Of a DNA stretch of 64,000 nucleotides, positions 26,667 through 34,019 are shown in pieces; position 1 is the first letter of the stretch, and every line of letters begins with the position of its first letter. This stretch comes from G963662675 sp963662675 (GTDB lineage: Bacteria; Bacteroidota; Bacteroidia; Bacteroidales; Prolixibacteraceae), in assembly GCA_963662675.2 (NCBI GenBank), contig CAXXHP010000006.1:120290-184289 (forward strand), in the 5' to 3' direction. Below the pieces are notes generated by a model. That model did not search any database, was not told the DNA's origin, and saw nothing but the letters and a program-made list of their open reading frames with translations. The translations under genes and the position numbers were made by a program.

Positions 26667-27578
26667 ATGGCAACTACAAAAAGTTGGATAAAGGCAGCAC
26701 GGCCGCGAACACTTCCTCTTGCTCTTTCGGGCATTCTGATGGGTTGCGGGCTGGCGTGGTTTTACGGAGCAATTAACCCGTTAGTGAGTGTTTTGGCAAT
26801 TATCACGGCCACGCTGATTCAGGTATTTTCCAATTTTGCCAACGACTTTGGCGACCACCAGCGCGGAACCGACAACGAAAACCGCCTCGGACCCACCCGA
26901 ACCATGCAGGCTGGTGAAATTTCGCATTCTGAAATGAAAACCGGCATGAGAATCATTGGAGGGCTTAGTCTCGTTATTGGAATTTGGCTGGTGTATGAAG
27001 CTAGCTGGAATTTCTCGAAACCGGTATTCTTCGGATTTATAGGCTTAGGTATTTTATCACTGGTGGCTGCTTATTTTTATACTGCAGGCAAAAAATCATA
27101 CGGTTATGTCGGTCTAGGCGATTTGGCAGTCTTCTTGTTTTTTGGATTGCTCCCGGTGCTGGGTGTTTTCTTCTTAAATGCAGCGTATTTTGAATCTGTC
27201 ATTATTCTTCCGGCTATTAGCATGGGGCTTTTTAGCACAGGCGTTCTCAACCTCAACAATATGCGCGATATTGAAAATGATAAACACTCGGGGAAAATTA
27301 CACTTCCGGTGCGCATGGGTAGGCAAAACAGCAAAGTCTACCATACAGCCATCATTTTATGGGGATGGGTGACTACTATCATTTTTACATATCATCAACA
27401 GGAATCTATCTGGCAATGGCTGTTTCTGATCACCCTCCCACTTTTCATGATCGATCTTGTGAAAATAAACCGAATCTTCGATGAAAAGCAACTTGACCCA
27501 TTCCTAAAACGTCTGTCTCTCTCAACACTGGCATTTACGCTGCTCTTTTGTCTCGGATTAATAGCATCAACCTTATGA
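26667..27578 (+). CDS. menA: 1,4-dihydroxy-2-naphthoate polyprenyltransferase
   Basis: 303 aa UbiA-family membrane enzyme with about eight or nine TM helices. It attaches the polyprenyl tail to DHNA, giving demethylmenaquinone. The first Asp-rich motif is FANDFGDHQRGTDNENRLGPTR, and the second is NNMRDIENDKHSGK, where the Asp residues bind Mg-diphosphate. Its TGA overlaps the menC start (ATGA). The mobile product is a quinone for respiration at the inner membrane. Confidence 0.95.
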   Translation: MATTKSWIKAARPRTLPLALSGILMGCGLAWFYGAINPLVSVLAIITATLIQVFSNFANDFGDHQRGTDNENRLGPTRTMQAGEISHSEMKTGMRIIGGLSLVIGIWLVYEASWNFSKPVFFGFIGLGILSLVAAYFYTAGKKSYGYVGLGDLAVFLFFGLLPVLGVFFLNAAYFESVIILPAISMGLFSTGVLNLNNMRDIENDKHSGKITLPVRMGRQNSKVYHTAIILWGWVTTIIFTYHQQESIWQWLFLITLPLFMIDLVKINRIFDEKQLDPFLKRLSLSTLAFTLLFCLGLIASTL

Positions 27579-28630
27579 TTGCCAGCTTTAAAAAATATGA
27601 ACTTCAATTTAGACAACCCGCAGGAACTTCGCGAGGCGTGTACAACAGTCGTTCTGTTTGGTATTTATTACTGAAAGAAGGTGGAGTAACTGGCATTGGA
27701 GAGTGTGCACCACTTCCGGGACTCAGCAAAGAAACGCCCGAGCAAGTGGAACAAGTTTTAGCTGACATCTGTGCCGATCCTATTCATTTTATTCAGCACC
27801 CCGCATTATTGCAGGAAATGCCATCCGTTCGCTTTGGTTTGGAAACGGCTTTGCTCGACCTGAAAAATGGAGGGAAGCAACTGCTCTTTCCATCCAAATT
27901 TACGAATGGAGAAATTGGCATCCCCATTAATGGACTAATATGGATGGGAGAAACTGAACGCATGCAGCAACAGATTAAGGAAAAACTGGAAGCCGGGTAC
28001 AGCTGCATCAAACTGAAGATTGGCGCCATCGATTTTGAAAAAGAGCTGGCACTTTTACGGTCATTACGAAATGAATACGATGCCTCAACCATCGCCTTGC
28101 GTGTGGATGCCAACGGGGCTTTTAAACCTGAAGAAGCCATGATGAAATTGGAACGGCTGGCGCAACTCGACATCCACTCCATTGAGCAACCTATTGCTGC
28201 CGCACAATGGAATGAAATGTACAGACTGTGTGCAGAAACACCCATTCCAATTGCTCTGGATGAAGAATTAATCGGAATCAACACCCAAGAAGACAAGAAG
28301 AAACTCCTTGACGAAATCCGCCCGCAATATCTGATTTTAAAAACAAGCTTGCATGGTGGAATTGAAGGCTGTGATGAATGGATTCGGCTGGCAAACGAAC
28401 GATCTATTGGCTGGTGGATTACCTCCTACCTTGAATCAAACATCGGGCTAAATGCCATAGCGCAATGGGCATTTACAAAAAATGTGAAGATGCACCAGGG
28501 ATTGGGGACGGGTCAGCTTTTTACCAACAACATAGACTCTCCACTTGAGATCAGAGGGGAACAACTTTGGTTTAATCCGGAAAAAAAGTTTGAGTTTCCA
28601 GATGAAGTGTTTAGTCACAGTAATCCGTAA
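27575..28630 (+). CDS. menC: o-Succinylbenzoate synthase
   Basis: 351 aa from the ATG at 27575, which overlaps the menA stop. An upstream in-frame ATG at 27548 lies inside menA. Enolase-superfamily enzyme that dehydrates SHCHC to o-succinylbenzoate. Seen: YSCIKLKIGAIDFEKE with the KxK catalytic lysine, LRVDANGAF (metal Asp), IEQPI (metal Glu), ALDEEL (metal Asp/Glu), and LILKTSLHGGI with the second catalytic Lys. Start/stop overlap implies translational coupling with menA. Confidence 0.94.
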   Translation: MIASFKKYELQFRQPAGTSRGVYNSRSVWYLLLKEGGVTGIGECAPLPGLSKETPEQVEQVLADICADPIHFIQHPALLQEMPSVRFGLETALLDLKNGGKQLLFPSKFTNGEIGIPINGLIWMGETERMQQQIKEKLEAGYSCIKLKIGAIDFEKELALLRSLRNEYDASTIALRVDANGAFKPEEAMMKLERLAQLDIHSIEQPIAAAQWNEMYRLCAETPIPIALDEELIGINTQEDKKKLLDEIRPQYLILKTSLHGGIEGCDEWIRLANERSIGWWITSYLESNIGLNAIAQWAFTKNVKMHQGLGTGQLFTNNIDSPLEIRGEQLWFNPEKKFEFPDEVFSHSNP

Positions 28631-28639
28631 AGTAACAGG

Positions 28640-29683
28640 ATGGAACTATTCCCAACACATATCATCTTAAATGGAAGTTCAACTTCAGTGGAAAAACTTC
28701 TTCTGAAAAAAGAAGAAAAATCCGGATGGGAGAAGGAATGGCTAGCTTTTTTAGAGGAATGGTACGCTCCATCTGATTTTATTGAAGTAAGCACATCGGG
28801 CAGCACAGGTAACCCAAAACTAATTCGGTTAAAGAAAGATTTTGTAGCAGCCAGTGCTCTACGCACCATTCAATATTTCGGATTAAAAGAAAAAGATCGG
28901 GTGTTACACTGCCTTCCATCTCGCTACATTGCCGGAAAACTTATGATTGTGCGTGCTCTGATTGGCAAGCTAGATTTGCATCTGGTTGACCCAACGACAG
29001 ACTTTAATGTTCTGCAAAATGCAAATTTCAAATTTGCAGCAATGGTTCCCAATCAAGTGGCTAAACTTATGGAATGGGAAATGGGAAATGTTGAATTTTT
29101 ACTAATTGGTGGGGCAGCCATTCCTCAACCATTGGAAGAACAACTACAACAATTTGACACGGTATGTTATTCCAGCTATGCCATGACGGAAACTGCGACT
29201 CACATTGCCTTGCGAAAATTGAATGGCAATAATGCAGATAAATATTACCACTGTATGAGTGATATTAAGGTGAGTCTCTCTAACGATAATTGCTTGCAGA
29301 TTTTCATGCCTGGGTTGGAAGAACCTTTTTTGCAAACCACTGACCTGGCGATGCTGAAAGATCAAAAAACATTCCACATTCTTGGTCGAGCTGACAACGT
29401 GATTATCTCAGGGGGAATTAAGTTTTCGCCTGAGCATTTGGAAGAAAAACTAGCAAAACATATTGCACAACCGTTTATAATTTCTTCACTTCCGCACGAC
29501 ACGTTGGGACAACAGTTGACACTTGTTATAGAGGGAATTGAAACGTCTGAAATGGGGGCACAATTACAAGCAATATGTCAGAAAAATCTCAGTAAGTACG
29601 AGTGTCCCAGGCAATTTCTTTTTGTCAAGAAAATACCGCGAACGCCAAACGATAAAATTAACAGGAAAGGCTTAAAGCTTTAA
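28640..29683 (+). CDS. menE: o-Succinylbenzoate-CoA ligase (short form)
   Basis: 347 aa AMP-forming ligase that activates o-succinylbenzoate with CoA. The ATP loop STSGSTGNPKLIRL, the adenine-binding SYAMTETATHIALR and the hinge LGRADNVIISGGIKF are present, with the C-terminal lysine segment PRTPNDKINRKG. It is about 100 residues shorter than E. coli MenE, lacking much of the N-terminal subdomain; compact MenE proteins of this kind are usual in Bacteroidota. Last gene of the men operon; its stop overlaps the end of the desaturase gene on the other strand. Confidence 0.93.
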   Translation: MELFPTHIILNGSSTSVEKLLLKKEEKSGWEKEWLAFLEEWYAPSDFIEVSTSGSTGNPKLIRLKKDFVAASALRTIQYFGLKEKDRVLHCLPSRYIAGKLMIVRALIGKLDLHLVDPTTDFNVLQNANFKFAAMVPNQVAKLMEWEMGNVEFLLIGGAAIPQPLEEQLQQFDTVCYSSYAMTETATHIALRKLNGNNADKYYHCMSDIKVSLSNDNCLQIFMPGLEEPFLQTTDLAMLKDQKTFHILGRADNVIISGGIKFSPEHLEEKLAKHIAQPFIISSLPHDTLGQQLTLVIEGIETSEMGAQLQAICQKNLSKYECPRQFLFVKKIPRTPNDKINRKGLKL

Positions 29684-30693
29684 TTGCGAGCATGACTATA
29701 GGAAACCAATTTCTGAAGCTTTTCATCCCACAGCCTAAGCTTTAATGATTTCATACTACCTAAAAAAGTAATGGGTTTTACCTCCTGAAAAACTTCATTT
29801 TCATAAAAACATTTCTCCAAATTGTAGTTTGGAATGCGTGGATTTAAATGATGGATGTGGTGGAACCCAATATTCCCGGAGAACCATTGCAACAGCTTTG
29901 GAAATTTCACATACGAGCTGCCAGATAATGCCACCGTCCTAAATTTCCAATCCTGAGCCCTAAACCAAGTCACATCTTCATACTGATGCTGCAAATAGAA
30001 TAACCATAACCCGCCAATGGCTGCAAGATATAGGATGGATAGTTGAATGATGATGAAGGTGAAAAAACCAACAACTAGTCCCATTCCGATAAACAGTACC
30101 AATAAAGCCAAATTGGTAAAATAAACATTGCGTCTTGTCTTAACATCCATATTCTTTTTTGTGAGACGATTCTGAACCAAGAACACGAGAAGCGGACCAA
30201 CACCAAACATTGTAAACGGATTTCTATAAAGCTTGTATTTTAGCCTCTGCCACCTACCTGCATTTTTATATTCATCTTTGGTCATTGTCCATACATCACC
30301 AACGCCACGCTTATCAAGATTACCCACAGTCGCATGATGTTCCATATGTTGGTTATGCCATTTGTGATAAGGCGTAAAAGCCAATATCCCGAAAAACATT
30401 CCAACGATCTGGCTTACCAATTTTGATTTAAAAAACGAACCATGTCCACAGTCATGAAAAATAATGAATAGACGGACCAAAAACCCAGCAGCTAAAAAAA
30501 TTAGAATCGCTGTAAGCCAATATGAAATTGACAAACTGTACATAATCAAAACCCATAATCCGACATAAGGGACGAAGGTATTTACAATTTGCCAGATACT
30601 TTTACGAATGCTTGGAGTACTGTATTCTCCTAATCTTTTATTGATGATTTCCCAATCAGGAATGTCTGAAATATTTTTTTCCGAAGATCTCAT
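29680..30693 (-). CDS. Membrane fatty-acid desaturase
   Basis: 337 aa with four predicted membrane helices. Three di-iron histidine boxes are present: HDCGHGSFF (His80, His84), HNQHMEHH (113-120) and HHIHH near 274. This is the acyl-lipid desaturase class (Delta-12/omega-3-like). It introduces a double bond into membrane acyl chains with O2 and an electron donor, so an aerobic or microaerobic lifestyle is implied. Regiospecificity cannot be read. A perfect palindrome lies about 110 nt upstream of its start. Confidence 0.9.
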   Translation of the reverse strand: MRSSEKNISDIPDWEIINKRLGEYSTPSIRKSIWQIVNTFVPYVGLWVLIMYSLSISYWLTAILIFLAAGFLVRLFIIFHDCGHGSFFKSKLVSQIVGMFFGILAFTPYHKWHNQHMEHHATVGNLDKRGVGDVWTMTKDEYKNAGRWQRLKYKLYRNPFTMFGVGPLLVFLVQNRLTKKNMDVKTRRNVYFTNLALLVLFIGMGLVVGFFTFIIIQLSILYLAAIGGLWLFYLQHQYEDVTWFRAQDWKFRTVALSGSSYVKFPKLLQWFSGNIGFHHIHHLNPRIPNYNLEKCFYENEVFQEVKPITFLGSMKSLKLRLWDEKLQKLVSYSHARN

Positions 30694-30800
30694 TTCGAGG
30701 TGAATTTTTAAATTAGTATCCAGCTCTGTTTAACGTTTTTTTTACCCTCAGGTTTTAGTTTTCATATTAAATGAGATTAAATAGTATCATTTAGGGCTAT

Positions 30801-30822
30801 ACTCTCATTGATCAATGAGAGT
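30801..30822. promoter_or_regulatory. 22-bp perfect palindrome upstream of the desaturase
   Basis: Half-site ACTCTCATTGA repeated in inverted orientation with no spacer. It lies between the PorE-like gene and the desaturase, 108 nt upstream of the desaturase ATG. There is no T tract on either side, so an operator for a dimeric regulator is more likely than a terminator. Confidence 0.45.
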
Positions 30823-30903
30823 GATTCTCGATTCGAAGAAAAGCACACATAAAGAAAGCAGCTGATTTTTGAGAAATGTTTCAAGAGTAGATATCCCCAA
30901 AGA

Positions 30904-32904
30904 TTAGAAATAGAAGATACTCCGTTTCGCTCTGTTGCCTTTATACTCTCCTTTTCTGACAACCTTCACAATTGTTCGGTTATTAGCGGCTCGTTCTTCT
31001 TCAGTACAATCATTATTTACACAATCATTCAATAATTGGGTCTCCCCATAACCGGCATAGCGAACCCGAGATTGATCAATGCCTTTGGAGATAATATAGT
31101 CGAACGTAGCTTTGGCTCTTCTTTTTGATAGCAGCATATTTTCATCATCATCACCCTGAGAATCTGTGTGCGATTCAATACGAATCTCCATTTCAGGGAA
31201 TTCGAGTAACAATGCAATCAGATCATCGAGAGTTTGAGCCTCATTTTGGCGGATATCAGTTCCTCCAAAATCAAAATCGATGTACTCAATCTGAAGGATT
31301 TGTAACGGTTCACCGTCTTCTTCCTCCATCATGATTGGCTCAGGATAACCGTCATCTACCACATATTCCAGAAGTATTTCAGCATAAGCTTCATCATTCA
31401 TCCGAAGATCATCTGTTTGAATAACGACTTCATTCAAATAATAATCCTGATTATCGGCTTCAATAATGTATTCCATTCCTTTATTGACCTCAAATTCAAA
31501 TTGACCATCGGTTTTGGTTGTGCTAACAAAAATGGTATCAGCATATTCATTAATTACTGAAATTTTGGTATCAGGCAATACTTCATCGGTTTCACTATCC
31601 TTTACAATACCCCGAATAATGACAGGGATATATTTTATCCTCAGATAAAAAAGATCATCACTTCCTCGCGAGCCTGTACGGTCTGATGCAAAATACCCTT
31701 CCATTCCAATCTCATCCAAAGTGAAACTAAAATCATCCTTTGGGCTATTTACCGGATACCCCATGTTCTCCACCGTGCTAAAAACGCCGCCTTCAGGTAT
31801 CGAGAAAAATACATCTAAACCACCTAAACCTCCATGACCATCCGAAGAGAAATAGAGAAGACCATCATTACTTATATAAGGGAAAGATTCATCACCTGTT
31901 GTGTTCACTTCCGGACCAAGATTGATTGGATCGCTCCAATAGCCTCCGGAAAATGTTGAAAAGTAGATATCAGAACCTCCATATCCTCCCGGCATATCAG
32001 ATGTGAAATACAGCACGTCTCCCGATTTATCAATGGATGGATGTCCCGTAGAATAATTATCACTGTTATGGGAGAACTCTCCGCGATACTCCCACTCTCC
32101 TTCTTCAATTCCTCCAAAAAGAATTTTCAAGTTTACAACACCATCGGCATCTTTTGACACCTTTCTTTTTCCTACATTATTTCGCGTGATGTATACTTTA
32201 TCCTCATTTTGATCAAATGATACTGGACCATCGTGATAAGTCGTTCTTAGATCAGGGGCAAAGTCTTCCACATTTACAATATCACCATTCGGAGCTTTAT
32301 CACCTATGTACAGATTTAGGTATGGTAACTCATTCCATTGGTACTTACGGGTTGTCAGAGAACCTTCTCCCTGCGTGGATGAAAAGACAACTTGATCACG
32401 ATAAAAGGCGGCACCAATTTCTGATCCGGTGGTATTAATATTTATGCGACGAACTTCATACCGACTTGAATCACGACGTAAAAATTGCACATAGTCCAAA
32501 AGAGATTGTTGAATACTAATACGTCCATCTTCCGGACGCATTTCTGCATATTCCTTCAACCATTCTTCAGCTTGCAGGTATTTTCCATTACTTTTTAGTG
32601 CTTGTGAGTAGTTAAATATATCTTCCGGCTCTTCAGCACGTTTATCCATTAATAGCTTCAGCCATTTTTCTGTTTCTTCAGTATTCCCAATATTTCGATT
32701 TGCATCAGCTAAACGGCGAATAATATATGCGTCTTCGTTATCTTTTTCATAAGCGTATTCATAAAGCTCAATGGCTTCGATAAATGCGAAGTCATCAAAA
32801 CTTCTGTCAGCCATTTTAATGGTGAGTTTTTGGGCATGTGCAGGATGAATGAGTAATACACTCAAAAAGAAGATCAACACTATTTTAAAGAAAGTTTTTC
32901 TCAT
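30904..32904 (-). CDS. PorE-like OmpA-family protein (TPR, beta-propeller, CarboxypepD_reg, OmpA)
   Basis: 666 aa. Signal peptide (about 1-24, ending AHAQ), so this is signal peptidase I processing and not the lipobox usual in PorE. TPR-like repeats about 28-150. WD40/PD40-type beta-propeller about 165-420 with the repeated motifs MPGGYGGSDIYFS and GHGGLGGLDVFFS. A carboxypeptidase-regulatory-like domain about 432-515. A peptidoglycan-binding OmpA domain about 545-650 (ESHTDSQGDDDENMLLSKRR). In T9SS, PorE-type proteins tether the outer-membrane complex to the cell wall. It starts 12 nt after the PorP/SprF gene; together they form an operon. Confidence 0.9.
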   Translation of the reverse strand: MRKTFFKIVLIFFLSVLLIHPAHAQKLTIKMADRSFDDFAFIEAIELYEYAYEKDNEDAYIIRRLADANRNIGNTEETEKWLKLLMDKRAEEPEDIFNYSQALKSNGKYLQAEEWLKEYAEMRPEDGRISIQQSLLDYVQFLRRDSSRYEVRRININTTGSEIGAAFYRDQVVFSSTQGEGSLTTRKYQWNELPYLNLYIGDKAPNGDIVNVEDFAPDLRTTYHDGPVSFDQNEDKVYITRNNVGKRKVSKDADGVVNLKILFGGIEEGEWEYRGEFSHNSDNYSTGHPSIDKSGDVLYFTSDMPGGYGGSDIYFSTFSGGYWSDPINLGPEVNTTGDESFPYISNDGLLYFSSDGHGGLGGLDVFFSIPEGGVFSTVENMGYPVNSPKDDFSFTLDEIGMEGYFASDRTGSRGSDDLFYLRIKYIPVIIRGIVKDSETDEVLPDTKISVINEYADTIFVSTTKTDGQFEFEVNKGMEYIIEADNQDYYLNEVVIQTDDLRMNDEAYAEILLEYVVDDGYPEPIMMEEEDGEPLQILQIEYIDFDFGGTDIRQNEAQTLDDLIALLLEFPEMEIRIESHTDSQGDDDENMLLSKRRAKATFDYIISKGIDQSRVRYAGYGETQLLNDCVNNDCTEEERAANNRTIVKVVRKGEYKGNRAKRSIFYF

Positions 32905-32916
32905 GAATAAAACAAC

Positions 32917-33858
32917 CTAGAAATACCGGGGAGAACGCACTTTCCCTCTTCCAAAATTAAAGTCATAACTCACTAATATCTCATGGGTCCCATTGTTAAA
33001 TGTACTTAAATCGGAGGCTGTTACATCGTATGAATACCCCACACGAAGTTGATTTGACAACTGAATTTGCACAAGCCCACCAACAGCATCTCCTACACGG
33101 TACATTGCACCTACCCACAACCGGTCATAAAATAGAAACTGAGCCGATAAATCTATGGATAAAGGGATATTCCTGACATATTTCGTCAATAAATATGGCT
33201 TAAATTTAACAATTCTGTTCACATCAAAAACATAACCTGTCATAAAAAACAAGTGTATCTCTTCCTTGCTAATATATTCTGATGAGAATTCATTACTATT
33301 AATCTGGTTCTTGATCATTTTGGGAATGGAAAGACCGGCAACAAATCTTCCGGTATTATAGAACAATCCTACCCCAACATTTGGCAAGAAACTACGGGTA
33401 ATATCATTCGCAAAAACTGGATCTTCAGAATCAACGGTCGCTAAATTTGATAAGCCTGCTTCATAAAAATTAACTCCACCTTTCAGCCCAAGCGAAAGGT
33501 AACGGTTCTCCCCAACGACAAGTCGATAGGAATAGTCAAGGTAAGCACCTGTTTGGGAAATTACCCCAATCTTATCTTTTAATAAGGAAAAACCTACTCC
33601 CATATTGTAATTCGGGATAGGGGTATGCATAACAAAAGATTGCGTAACGGGAGCACCTTCAAAGGCAACCCACTGATTTCTGGTAATGACCATCGCATTC
33701 AGCATATCTCCTGTACCAGCATAAGCCGGATTGACTGACAGAAGATTGTTCATGTATTGGGTGTACATGGGATCCTGCTGTGCTGATAGATTTTTGGAAA
33801 TAACCAAAAACGACAATAGGCATCCTAACCAAATTATTATTTTTCTCTTATATCTCAA
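32917..33858 (-). CDS. PorP/SprF-family T9SS outer-membrane protein
   Basis: 313 aa. Signal peptide ending LSAQ, then the family signature QDPMYTQYMNNLLSVNPAYAG and a predicted 14-strand-like barrel ending RSPRYF. PorP/SprF proteins help deliver or attach particular T9SS type B substrates (SprF with SprB in gliding bacteria). The adjacent 979-aa type B protein is the natural partner by position; this is inference. Paralogues are numerous in Bacteroidota, so it need not be the core PorP. Confidence 0.93.
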   Translation of the reverse strand: MRYKRKIIIWLGCLLSFLVISKNLSAQQDPMYTQYMNNLLSVNPAYAGTGDMLNAMVITRNQWVAFEGAPVTQSFVMHTPIPNYNMGVGFSLLKDKIGVISQTGAYLDYSYRLVVGENRYLSLGLKGGVNFYEAGLSNLATVDSEDPVFANDITRSFLPNVGVGLFYNTGRFVAGLSIPKMIKNQINSNEFSSEYISKEEIHLFFMTGYVFDVNRIVKFKPYLLTKYVRNIPLSIDLSAQFLFYDRLWVGAMYRVGDAVGGLVQIQLSNQLRVGYSYDVTASDLSTFNNGTHEILVSYDFNFGRGKVRSPRYF

Positions 33859-33928
33859 CGTATCCTTTATTTTCTATATTCATTCCTATAATGTGCAGGG
33901 GAATAAACTCTTATGCTTAAATCCGGCA

Positions 33929-33959
33929 CAAACATAATACTCAGAAAGTTGGTATGAAA
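33929..33959 (-). promoter_or_regulatory. Likely promoter of the PorP/SprF-OmpA operon
   Basis: On the minus strand TTTC (33956-33959), a 19-nt spacer, TATGTTTG (33929-33936). One mismatch from the consensus -33 box; the -7 box is perfect. 70 nt upstream of the ATG. Confidence 0.5.
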
Positions 33960-34019
33960 CTGTAAGTGATTAAATTGAATACAATAAGCAAAAAAGCCTA
34001 TCCTCAATTCTTGTTCGGA

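Noticed and set aside
28640..29683. menE as a truncated pseudogene
   Set aside because: All catalytic motifs are present and compact MenE proteins are usual in Bacteroidota.
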